A stretch of 36,162 nt of DNA. Origin: Candidatus Hydrogenedens sp. GTDB taxonomy: Bacteria > Hydrogenedentota > Hydrogenedentia > Hydrogenedentales > Hydrogenedentaceae. The stretch is taken from NCBI GenBank assembly GCA_035361075.1, contig DAOSBX010000034.1, positions 1 to 36,162 of the forward strand, given 5' to 3'. Positions 16,806-24,608 of the stretch are shown here, in pieces. How positions within the stretch are numbered: position 1 is the first letter of the stretch; each line of letters opens with the position of its first letter. The notes beneath the pieces were generated by a model. The model did no database searches. It saw nothing but the letters and a program-made list of their open reading frames with translations, and was not told where the DNA came from. A program made the position numbers and the translations under genes.

Positions 16806-18110
16806 ATGCGAGAGCAATTAAATACTCACAAAAACCAATGTTCCCCTGTATTGAGGATAACACCTATTTTATTTCTATTATTAATATCGTCCTTGTCATG
16901 GGGAACTGTGGATGCTATTCTTGGTGATGTAAACAAGGACGGCAAAATTGATATTCTGGATATTCAGAATGGAATTAATATTGCGATAGGGTTAGGTGAA
17001 CATGTCCCTATGGCAGATGCTAACCAGAATAATATGGTTGACATTTTAGATGTACAGATTTTAATTAATACAGTTCTGGGCGTTGGAGGATTAGTTCAGC
17101 CAGTTGAAGGGAATGTACCTTTAGAGCAGGGAGCAAACCTGTCGGGGAACACAGGCACTGTTGTGGCTTTGTCGGATGATGGTCGCATTGTCTCCACTGA
17201 GATATCTGGTTCTAATGGTAATTTCCGGATGCTCCTCCCAATTGGGGCATCCTGGACCCTGGCTATCATGCGTCCTTCTATTTCTGGTGGTAATTCTACA
17301 GCGTCAACATTTATTACTGCACCTATTGGACAACAAAATATGTTGTCTATTCCATTAACTCAGCTGTCTACAGGAAAAACTTTGTTATTAGGAACTTTAA
17401 ACTTACAGCAGGCAAATATCATATTGCCCGATATAAGACATCTACTTGGTAGTATAGCAGAACCATTACCAGCTACGGATGAAAATAACAATCAAATTCC
17501 AGATATTTATGAGCAGTTTATTAATCAATTTAAGGCTGAACTTCTTGCGGTTCCATATTTGCAAAGTTTAGGATTTAACGAAACATTATTCAATGGGCTA
17601 ATTCAAAATTTAGCGACCTGTATCCAGCCTTATCTCGACACATTACTTACCCCTTCCCTGAATGGTATTGAAAGGAATGGCTACCCTGAGATGGTTCAAC
17701 CATTAATTCAATGTTTCGCACAAATGCTAAAAAGTTATTTGGCTCAGGTTGGCATTCCAGGGATTGAAAGTCTGGTAGATACTGTCATGAATCAACTACA
17801 ACAAGAACTTCAGCAACAGGTTCGGGAATGGTTAAATTCATTGGATGTTCCCGAGGTGACAGATACCAACGGGAACAACATCCCCGATTTCATTGAAGCA
17901 TACCTTTGTAGTGGAACAGGTTGTGTCTTCGATTCTAACGGAAATAGGATTCCTGATTTTATTGAGGACAATGACCTTGACGGCATCCCAAACTATCTTG
18001 ACCCTGACAACCAAACGGAAACGGATACAGATGGTGATGGTATCCCAAATGATTTAGATATTGATGCAAATGGTAATGGAATTTTAGATTACGCAGAAAA
18101 TAAAGAATGA
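16806..18110 (+). CDS. Secreted dockerin plus thrombospondin type 3-like calcium-binding protein
   Basis: The protein has a signal peptide (core LFLLLISSLSWGTVDA), then two dockerin-like loops (DVNKDGKIDILD and DANQNNMVDILD). A beta-rich carboxypeptidase-regulatory-like domain follows (GNVPLEQGANLSGN to FRMLLPIGASW), then a long, probably helical middle. The C-terminal ~75 residues are Asp/Asn-rich repeats of the thrombospondin type 3 kind (TNGNNIPDFIE, SNGNRIPDFIE, TDGDGIPNDLD, ANGNGILDYAE). It is extracellular and calcium-stabilised by family knowledge. I prefer the ATG at 16806, 9 nt after AGAAGG (16791-16796). An in-frame ATG at 16797 would touch that site directly. It ends 10 nt before the cohesin-like gene, so they are co-transcribed. 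No catalytic domain is visible. Confidence 0.82.
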   Translation: MREQLNTHKNQCSPVLRITPILFLLLISSLSWGTVDAILGDVNKDGKIDILDIQNGINIAIGLGEHVPMADANQNNMVDILDVQILINTVLGVGGLVQPVEGNVPLEQGANLSGNTGTVVALSDDGRIVSTEISGSNGNFRMLLPIGASWTLAIMRPSISGGNSTASTFITAPIGQQNMLSIPLTQLSTGKTLLLGTLNLQQANIILPDIRHLLGSIAEPLPATDENNNQIPDIYEQFINQFKAELLAVPYLQSLGFNETLFNGLIQNLATCIQPYLDTLLTPSLNGIERNGYPEMVQPLIQCFAQMLKSYLAQVGIPGIESLVDTVMNQLQQELQQQVREWLNSLDVPEVTDTNGNNIPDFIEAYLCSGTGCVFDSNGNRIPDFIEDNDLDGIPNYLDPDNQTETDTDGDGIPNDLDIDANGNGILDYAENKE

Positions 18111-18120
18111 AAATGAATCT

Positions 18121-18912
18121 ATGCAACTATACAACGGCTATAGACTTGACTGGATAACTGTGATGACTATAATGGTGTTAGGACATAACTTATTTTCTAC
18201 TTCTGTGTATTCAGCGACACTATCCGTAGAAAGCAAGTCCGCTTATGCAGGAAGCAGTCTAACGGTGAATGTGTCATTAAGTCTGGGCTCTAACGAGTCT
18301 GTTAGTGCTTTACAATTTGATGTGCTTTATGAAATAAAAGCATGTGACGTTACAGGTATCACTGCTGGAAATGCAGTGATTTCTGCTCAAAAGCAACTCC
18401 AATATAATAAAATAGCACCAGGGAACATCCGAGTTATAATTGCTGGGTTAAATCAGAATATCATCCCGAGCGGGAGCGTTGCTGAGCTCAGTTTACAGGC
18501 TTGTGCTTCAGCTCCTGCTGGGGATGTTCTACTCTCGTTAAGTAATGTTATCCTATCAAGTCCAACAGGCACTTCAGTACCCACAACGACAGGTTCTGGG
18601 ACATTAACCATACAAAGAACCTCGTATCATAGTGCAGACCAGAACCATGACTGGAAAATATCATTGGCGGAATTATTGCGAGTGATACAACTATATAACT
18701 CCAATTATTTCTACTGTTCGTGCACAGAAGAAGACGGTTACGGTGTAAATGTAGGTAATAGGGATTGTGCGACTCATAGTAGTGACTATTATGGGACACC
18801 AAACTGGCGTATTCAGTTATACGAACTTCTTCGGTTAATACAGATTTACAATTTTGGTGGGTATTATCCTGCATCAGGGACAGAAGATGGCTTTGCATTA
18901 GGCTCTTTATAG
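18121..18912 (+). CDS. Secreted cohesin-like protein with two LRVIQ-type dockerin-like repeats
   Basis: The 263-residue protein has a signal peptide (about 1-31). A cohesin-like beta-sandwich occupies about 32-165, with VSALQFDVLY, VIIAGLNQN, IPSGSVAEL and SSPTGTSVP. Two C-terminal repeats follow. Repeat 1 (170-207) contains DQNHDWKISLAELLRVIQ, a complete 12-residue EF-hand-like loop (D173, N175, D177, S181, E184), and ends CTEEDGYG. Repeat 2 (219-257) contains NWRIQLYELLRLIQIYN, with a degraded loop, and ends GTEDGF. HSAD...LRVIQxYN...GTEDG repeats recur in many secreted proteins of Hydrogenedentota and related groups, by recollection, and behave like a dockerin variant. The protein could thus act as an adaptor scaffold. 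No clear ribosome site precedes the ATG; reinitiation after the previous stop, 10 nt away, is likely. Confidence 0.82.
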   Translation: MQLYNGYRLDWITVMTIMVLGHNLFSTSVYSATLSVESKSAYAGSSLTVNVSLSLGSNESVSALQFDVLYEIKACDVTGITAGNAVISAQKQLQYNKIAPGNIRVIIAGLNQNIIPSGSVAELSLQACASAPAGDVLLSLSNVILSSPTGTSVPTTTGSGTLTIQRTSYHSADQNHDWKISLAELLRVIQLYNSNYFYCSCTEEDGYGVNVGNRDCATHSSDYYGTPNWRIQLYELLRLIQIYNFGGYYPASGTEDGFALGSL

Positions 18913-18928
18913 GAGTAGGACAGTGATA

Positions 18929-20317
18929 ATGAACAAGCGAAAATACAACATACCACAACACAGGAGAGGGGACAATTCCCTTTTCGTATGTGTATTTGTT
19001 GTTATTTTTGCTATTCAAACATGGATATTTCCAGCCGTTTTAGAAACAACATCACTAACCAGTGATAACTTATGCCAAGTAAAGATAAATTTATCAACTT
19101 TACCAGATGAATCTATTAGTGGTGTCCAATTGGAATGTATTTATGATAATACGAACTGGAAATTAGAAAATATTATTGCGGAGGAAAGTATTGCTAACTC
19201 AGGCAAAGTCTTACAATATTCAGATATATATGGTCAGTTACGGATTATCATAATTGGGTTTAACAATACCCTCATTCCTTCGGGTACATTATGTGAGATG
19301 ATATTCACGCCAGTAACGGAACAAATACCATTTCAAGGATTTTATATCACTCAAATCGTATTTACATCACCAAATGGGACATCGGTTCCAGGAAATGTTA
19401 AAAACAACACTGTTACTGAAGGGGAAATTAACACAGATTTATCTGCAGAAGGTGAAAAGGCAGAGAATACCACTTCGGAGAATAGGACTGAGACATCGAG
19501 TTCAGAAACATTAATAGAACCAGAGAAAAGATTGGAATACGATGTTAACAATACATCTATCCAGCATATCACTCAAGATAATATGCACAAACCCGAATCC
19601 TTTTTGTCTAACCATAACCAGAATATCTCACAAACAGAAGACACAATATCTCAAACTCAAATAATGACAAAAGACTATGAATTGTTGAATCAATCTGGTT
19701 ATGGTTATCTTCCTCCCACTTTTGGTGATGATAACATAAGCGGAAAAATACAAAATATAACACATAGCAAACAACAATTGAACACAGATACAAGGAAGGA
19801 AACCAATTATCCGAAATTTGTAAATTCAAATAACAACTTATTACCCCGAACAATCTCACAACGAGAAGATGTTTATAACTCATACCAGAATATTACTTCA
19901 AACGAAGATTCTGTATCTCGTTCAATTACCTCAAAACCTGTTGGAGAAAAGAACTTGACAGGTCGACAAAATACGAATGTTTCTATATTAGGTGCATTAG
20001 ATGCTAAAACAACAGACATCTATAAAGAGTATGAACAAGATGCGTCACAAGTGTATCCAAATGATAAAAAACATATTAATAGTTCTATCTCCCTTGCTCT
20101 GGATATACCCTATGTTTCAAATACAAAAGGAAGGATAGGAGAATGTATTACAATAGAAACAAAGAGGAGTTCTACTTCGGATATTACTACGTTTCAAAAC
20201 GTTTTAATTATACTGTCGATAGCAATTATAGGCACATTGTTCCTTTTGACCAGTTCAACAATCTTACTTCAATATATACCTACATGGAACAAAAAAGACA
20301 GCTCCAACACACCATAA
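18929..20317 (+). CDS. Membrane-anchored cohesin-like protein with long Asn/Ser/Thr-rich linker
   Basis: This ~462-residue protein has a signal peptide (LFVCVFVVIFAIQTWIFPAV) and a cohesin-like domain (about 35-160). That domain is paralogous to those of the neighbours: ISGVQLECIY, GKVLQYSDI, LRIIIIGFNN, LIPSGTLCEM, TSPNGTSVPG. A ~260-residue low-complexity linker rich in Asn, Ser, Thr, Gln and Glu follows. A C-terminal membrane helix (VLIILSIAIIGTLFLLTSS) with a short polar tail ends the protein. It would display the cohesin domain away from the membrane. The ATG at 18929 lies 8 nt after the second purine run of AGGAGTAGGA (18911-18920); GTG 18923 is also possible. It starts 16 nt after the previous gene and overlaps the next by 34 nt. 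No sortase-type motif is visible. Confidence 0.8.
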   Translation: MNKRKYNIPQHRRGDNSLFVCVFVVIFAIQTWIFPAVLETTSLTSDNLCQVKINLSTLPDESISGVQLECIYDNTNWKLENIIAEESIANSGKVLQYSDIYGQLRIIIIGFNNTLIPSGTLCEMIFTPVTEQIPFQGFYITQIVFTSPNGTSVPGNVKNNTVTEGEINTDLSAEGEKAENTTSENRTETSSSETLIEPEKRLEYDVNNTSIQHITQDNMHKPESFLSNHNQNISQTEDTISQTQIMTKDYELLNQSGYGYLPPTFGDDNISGKIQNITHSKQQLNTDTRKETNYPKFVNSNNNLLPRTISQREDVYNSYQNITSNEDSVSRSITSKPVGEKNLTGRQNTNVSILGALDAKTTDIYKEYEQDASQVYPNDKKHINSSISLALDIPYVSNTKGRIGECITIETKRSSTSDITTFQNVLIILSIAIIGTLFLLTSSTILLQYIPTWNKKDSSNTP

Positions 20318-21021
20318 AAAAAACACTACTATATCGAATGATTCTATTCCTTATTTGTTGGTTAGTTGTCCCTAATTTAACCTATGCAGTAGCAATCGAA
20401 CCTGCCAAGATCAAATTAGAACAGGGACAAAAGGAAGTAATTATTCCGATTGAAATTAAAACAGGACTTTCCGAAAAAGTATCTGGGGTGCAGTTTGATA
20501 TTAATATACCGACATGGATGACCATTTCACAGATGACAGTAGGCACATCTGCTCAACAAGCAGGGAAAATGGTATCATTTAACCAAATTAATCGGGGAAT
20601 TTACAGAACTATTATTGCAGGCTTAAATCAGGAATCTATTCAGAGTGGGACTCTTGTCTCCGTACATATCAAATTTTCAGAAGGAATGCCACAAGGGAAA
20701 GAGATTATAAAATTGACCAACCCAGTAATAGCAGACCCAGAAGGGAATTCTCTCCCTTGCACTACTTTTCCAGGAGAAATCAGTACTACTTCAGAAAGTA
20801 ATTCTACATCAGAACCCGACAAGCAGACTAAAAATACAACACCACCTCAGCAAGGAACAACAATAGACCAAAAAACAACCTCAAATATACGAAACAAACC
20901 AATTCTTTTTATAATCATCACCCTAATAATTTTATTTCTTCTCACTACCTCCGTGTTATATTTTAAGCGACAAAAAAAAGAACCCACATTACCTAAAAAG
21001 AAAAAACCCAAAAAGAAGTAA
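20284..21021 (+). CDS. Membrane-anchored cohesin-like protein with Lys-rich tail
   Basis: From the ATG at 20284 the protein is 245 residues. It has a signal peptide (TLLYRMILFLICWLVVP, then NLTYAVA) and a cohesin-like domain with VSGVQFDINI, GKMVSFNQI, YRTIIAGLNQ, SIQSGTLVSV and DPEGNSLPCT. A ~50-residue Ser/Thr/Gln-rich linker follows, then a membrane helix (PILFIIITLIILFLLTTSVL) and a strongly basic end (KKPKKK). The tail predicts a cytoplasmic C-terminus and an exposed cohesin domain. The frame is open back to 20143, but that part lies inside the preceding gene, so 20284 (or 20338) is the real start. The start overlaps the upstream gene by 34 nt, implying coupling. It is the last gene of the cluster; no terminator was seen in the 200 nt that follow. 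Confidence 0.82.
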   Translation: MEQKRQLQHTIKKTLLYRMILFLICWLVVPNLTYAVAIEPAKIKLEQGQKEVIIPIEIKTGLSEKVSGVQFDINIPTWMTISQMTVGTSAQQAGKMVSFNQINRGIYRTIIAGLNQESIQSGTLVSVHIKFSEGMPQGKEIIKLTNPVIADPEGNSLPCTTFPGEISTTSESNSTSEPDKQTKNTTPPQQGTTIDQKTTSNIRNKPILFIIITLIILFLLTTSVLYFKRQKKEPTLPKKKKPKKK

Positions 21022-21221
21022 ATTTACATTAAACTTTAAAATACTTACACCTTCTCACATTATATATTCACAATAATTAATATGTATAGAGGGGTAAAAT
21101 AGCAATAATGGGGAAGAGATTAGAAACTACTTTTATTTATTTGTGTAATTCTCAATCTTAATTCGTGGTAACTTCGTAGGAAAAAGATATTTATAGTTTT
21201 TGGTACTTTGACAATATTTTC

Positions 21222-23033
21222 TTATAAGTGATTTATTGAGATGATGGCAGTGAGAGGTAATTCTGAGATATGGAATGTGAGATATGCCTGATTATCACTT
21301 AATTTGGTAATTTTAAAATCTTCAATATTTTGTTCCTTTTCAGGTGTGGATAATAATACTTTACCAATAGGAGAATTAGAAACTCGGATGGAAATAGAAA
21401 TATCTCGAGCAGGTACTACTTTATCTTCATAGGAAGAAATGCGTTCGATGTTTAAATTATAAAGTAGAACAAAAATAGTTTCCGCTGTTTCTCTTATTAC
21501 ACCCCGTATCATTTCGTCTCCTGTTATCTTTAATGATGGATGAGGAAGATGTGAGTATAATTCCGTTAAAAATGTGTGACTTGATGTATCAATAAACGTT
21601 TTGTTATGTCTCTTACATAGTTCAAATATCGACTTGGAATGTGAAGGCAGAATAAGCCCTGGTTCAGAGGCAAGTATTATATTGGCTACGGAAAAATATT
21701 TTTCTATATTATCCTCTGATGCAACTGCATAAAGAATATTCGCTTGAGTTAATTGTTTTGCTATGTTTAATTCCTTGCAATCCTCGTGTTCAATCCATTC
21801 ATCAAAAGGAAAATATAATAATACATCGTATCTCTGTTTTGACGTGATTATCGGGGAAGCATTCTGTTTAAGCCACTGCACGAAGGGACGAATACCCTGA
21901 ATCATCTTTTCACGTTGGGATTCTTCCCAGGTAGGCCAGAGCATATAATTTGTATTTCGAGCAAATGCTTCGAATATAGCCAGATTCGTGAGATTAGGTG
22001 GCGTATGATAATCCCCATCGGCTATAGTTACAGCCACTAATGACTTTGAACCAATGACAGAATTTACCAGATTGTACACAGGGCTACACTCTATTATTTT
22101 CCCCTGGGCAGTGCGACGCGGTGTTGACCGCATATCTTCAATAACAACAAAATCCTGAGATTTACTCATCTCTTTTATATTGTATGCATATCTATGGCAT
22201 TGAGAGAACATCACTTCTGGAGTGTTAAGGCTATTATTTGCAGTAATAAGGGCTTTGGGATTTATTTCTCGGGCATAATTCCTTATCTCTGAGAGAAAAT
22301 CGCGAGCAATGGTACAACGAAACTGTTTAAATTCAACAGGTTTCTTTTGTGTTAATTCTCTCAATGCGTCTAATGAGGTGTCTTCAACTTTTTCCCCTTT
22401 GGATTCAAGAAACTGTAAAAACTTATGCATACAATAAGGACAGTAGCATCCCTGTTGATGCACCGTCGGATTATCAAAAAAGATACCATCTAATCCAATC
22501 TCTAATGACGTTTTCACCATATATTTTTCATATTTTCGCCAATCAGGATGATTCATACACGCAGGATGATAATCACCACCATACCATGAAGGGAGGGGTT
22601 CTCCTTTTATATTTTGTTGAAGCCAATTATTAGGTGTGCTCGAGAATTGTTGTTTAAGTTCAGGTTGCCAATTCTTGTCGAAGGTTTCTATCCCAACAAT
22701 AGAAGTAGAACACAAATAACCTAAAACTACAGGGATGCCAAGAGATTTTGCATGTTGGACATATTTTTGAACATCCTGTTTAGTCTTTTCCCATTGCTCA
22801 GAGGAAGGAATACCCATGTATCCACATACACCTACCCCCGTTGCATAAATAACAGACACACCGCATTGATATGCAGGTTCTGCTTGTTTATCCAAATTAT
22901 CTAAATGGTCAAACGCATGCAATGAGAAAAAATCCCAAGGTTCATTTGTAGAGCATGGAAAATGAATCCAAAACATGAAAAAAGTTAGCAATAATACAAG
23001 GAAAGACTTCCATTTTATTTTTTGATATTTCAT
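21222..23033 (-). CDS. Secreted putative glycoside hydrolase-like TIM-barrel protein
   Basis: The ~603-residue protein begins with a signal peptide or anchor (KSFLVLLLTFFMFWIHFPCS). A TIM-barrel-like region follows, with GIPVVLGYLCS, the GLDGIFFDNPT strand, and the CYCPYCMHKFLQFL cysteine cluster. That combination of an Asp-Asn strand end followed by C-x-C-x2-C and Phe is typical of uncharacterised GH-like (GHL/GH42-related) proteins. The C-terminal third includes a GATase-like section and a beta-domain. The exact family and substrate are unknown. The ATG at 23033 is preferred over the TTG at 23051. The gene stands alone, separated by 200 nt from the cohesin cluster, and is divergent from the outer-membrane protein gene. 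It could be a target of the surface-assembly system, though it has no dockerin itself. Confidence 0.72.
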   Translation of the reverse strand: MKYQKIKWKSFLVLLLTFFMFWIHFPCSTNEPWDFFSLHAFDHLDNLDKQAEPAYQCGVSVIYATGVGVCGYMGIPSSEQWEKTKQDVQKYVQHAKSLGIPVVLGYLCSTSIVGIETFDKNWQPELKQQFSSTPNNWLQQNIKGEPLPSWYGGDYHPACMNHPDWRKYEKYMVKTSLEIGLDGIFFDNPTVHQQGCYCPYCMHKFLQFLESKGEKVEDTSLDALRELTQKKPVEFKQFRCTIARDFLSEIRNYAREINPKALITANNSLNTPEVMFSQCHRYAYNIKEMSKSQDFVVIEDMRSTPRRTAQGKIIECSPVYNLVNSVIGSKSLVAVTIADGDYHTPPNLTNLAIFEAFARNTNYMLWPTWEESQREKMIQGIRPFVQWLKQNASPIITSKQRYDVLLYFPFDEWIEHEDCKELNIAKQLTQANILYAVASEDNIEKYFSVANIILASEPGLILPSHSKSIFELCKRHNKTFIDTSSHTFLTELYSHLPHPSLKITGDEMIRGVIRETAETIFVLLYNLNIERISSYEDKVVPARDISISIRVSNSPIGKVLLSTPEKEQNIEDFKITKLSDNQAYLTFHISELPLTAIISINHL

Positions 23034-23530
23034 AATTATGTCTCTGAACAAGTAATTAGAGAGGTTTTATATACATTATACATGTTTTTATGAGGCAAAA
23101 TATTGTGTAGGTACAGACCTATGTGTTTACCCGTTATCGTTAGATAAAATCTGATGAGAATTAGAACAGATCTCGGTCTGACTTATTCAACTTCGTCTTG
23201 TTTTGAAACGTCACTCTACTACTTTATGGTCTACCCCACATTCTCAACTCATATATCCACCGTAACGATAGAACTCCTTTATCCCCGTGTCCACTAATTC
23301 CTCCACTTTAAAACTACAATGCATCGACGTACTTGCTGTTATTATTTACTAAACTCGCCTCTCTTTCCGTTTTTTTCTCTCCTTTCTCTTTATATAGCCC
23401 TTAAATGAACTTCATTTAGAGATTTTCAAATATCTTTCCATTTATACTGAATTTGCTTTATAATATAAAACCATGATGCCTATTCAGGAATTTTGAAATA
23501 AAATTTCACAACGAAACGTATAGATAGTAG
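23034..23530. other. Long divergent intergenic region
   Basis: About 0.5 kb separates the glycosidase-like gene (minus) from the barrel gene (plus). It is pyrimidine-rich on the plus strand around 23200-23400 (many C and T runs) and AT-rich after 23400. I found no convincing reading frame, tRNA or hairpin terminator. A candidate plus-strand promoter lies at its right end. A hammerhead-like CTGATGAG near 23151 was examined and rejected. Confidence 0.5.
23435..23464 (+). promoter_or_regulatory. Candidate promoter of the barrel-protein gene
   Basis: TTTCCA (23435-23440) and a perfect TATAAT (23459-23464) are 18 nt apart. Transcription would start near 23471, about 60 nt before the ATG at 23531. 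The region is AT-rich, so chance matches are possible. Confidence 0.4.
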
Positions 23531-24493
23531 ATGTTACACAAAAGAGAGAGAAATTCACCCGATATTAATAGATTTCATAAAACGACTTATAGTCATTATC
23601 TCCTTAAAGGGAGAATATTTTTGATTTTGTTCCTAATTATAAGTTCGTTACCTATCCGTGCTGACGATAAACAAAATTCAATTTTGGAGCAATCACAGGA
23701 AGAGGACATCTCTCCATCAGATATAGAAAACGAACGTCTTACAATAAAAGGAGGCACCACCGTTTGTAATGATTCAGAAGAAACTAAAGATGTGTCTATA
23801 GATAAGACAAAAGGGTTATACCTTCTGATAGGACACTATGCATATTTTCCTGAACTGAATTCAGAAAAACCAGTTTACATAGTTAATGAGATAGGAAAAG
23901 GAACAATACCAGGATGGCACGATATTGTAACATTTAGAGACATGCGAAGAATAGGGTTATTTGGTGACATTTGGGCAGGAGTTGGTCTCCACTGTGGAAA
24001 CTATTTTTCCTTTTGGATCGGATTGGGCGGTGGATTATGGGAAATTAATAATAGCCATCGTTACGGACCTTTAAAATTTCGTTTAGACCTTAAAGGGATC
24101 GAACTTCTTGTTGAAACAGGGATGGATTATTTTCCATTTGGAAAAACCAAATTTGATTCTATTAAACATGAAAAATTTTTAAGTCGACTAAAACGAACAA
24201 TTCTCGAAACTAAACCTTATCTATCCTTAATTATTAACTACTCACATTTTGAAGCGTCTGGGAAGGGAAAAGTAGAATTGTTCGATATCCCAATAACATA
24301 TCAAAAAACGAAAGGAATAGATATTATTTCCATTATTCCATGTGTTGTGTCGGATGTTCCTGTAACTCGACGGACAGATGTTTTTATGGGAATAGGATAT
24401 TTATTCGGTTTTGATATAAAGAGTTTCGAAAGGGAACATAAGAATGAAATTGAAGGACCTGTTGCTACTACTGGAGTAAAAATAAATTTTTGA
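23531..24493 (+). CDS. Predicted outer-membrane beta-barrel protein, unknown function
   Basis: The 320-residue protein has an unusually long basic N-terminal region (MLHKRERNSPDINRFHK), then a signal core (GRIFLILFLIISSLPIRADD). An acidic ~60-residue segment comes next. The mature part alternates aromatic and glycine-rich strands (LYLLIGHYAYFP, LFGDIWAGVGLHCGNYFSFWIGLGGGLWEI, VFMGIGYLFGFDI). It ends in Val-Lys-Ile-Asn-Phe, and a C-terminal Phe after alternating residues is the barrel-assembly signature of diderm outer-membrane proteins. No named family was recognised. The ribosome site before the ATG is weak. The gene is single, flanked by oppositely oriented genes. It supports a diderm cell envelope, by inference. 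Confidence 0.68.
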   Translation: MLHKRERNSPDINRFHKTTYSHYLLKGRIFLILFLIISSLPIRADDKQNSILEQSQEEDISPSDIENERLTIKGGTTVCNDSEETKDVSIDKTKGLYLLIGHYAYFPELNSEKPVYIVNEIGKGTIPGWHDIVTFRDMRRIGLFGDIWAGVGLHCGNYFSFWIGLGGGLWEINNSHRYGPLKFRLDLKGIELLVETGMDYFPFGKTKFDSIKHEKFLSRLKRTILETKPYLSLIINYSHFEASGKGKVELFDIPITYQKTKGIDIISIIPCVVSDVPVTRRTDVFMGIGYLFGFDIKSFEREHKNEIEGPVATTGVKINF

Positions 24494-24608
24494 GTTTTAT
24501 GGACACGTATTTTAGCCCATAAATTAAATTTATACTCTTCCTCTTATCCTCTCTTACATGTTCGACCTATTATGCAGACAGAGTATACATTTTTAAGTGC
24601 TATGTCTA

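Noticed and set aside
20143..20283. Upstream extension of the last cohesin-like frame
   Set aside because: It lies inside the preceding gene in another frame. Each protein has its own signal peptide, so no frameshift or fusion is needed.
23145..23215. Hammerhead ribozyme-like CTGATGAG followed by GAAAC and GTC
   Set aside because: The bases between CTGATGAG and GAAAC do not form the required stem II, and GAAAC and GTC are adjacent with no stem III.
24497..24523. TTTATGG/CCATAAA hairpin after the barrel gene as a terminator
   Set aside because: A 7-bp AT-rich stem with a 13-14-nt loop and no T-run; too weak to call.
24538..24552. 15-base match to positions 32-46
   Set aside because: A single 15-base match is expected about once by chance in an AT-rich window of this size; kept only as a remark on the edge repeat.
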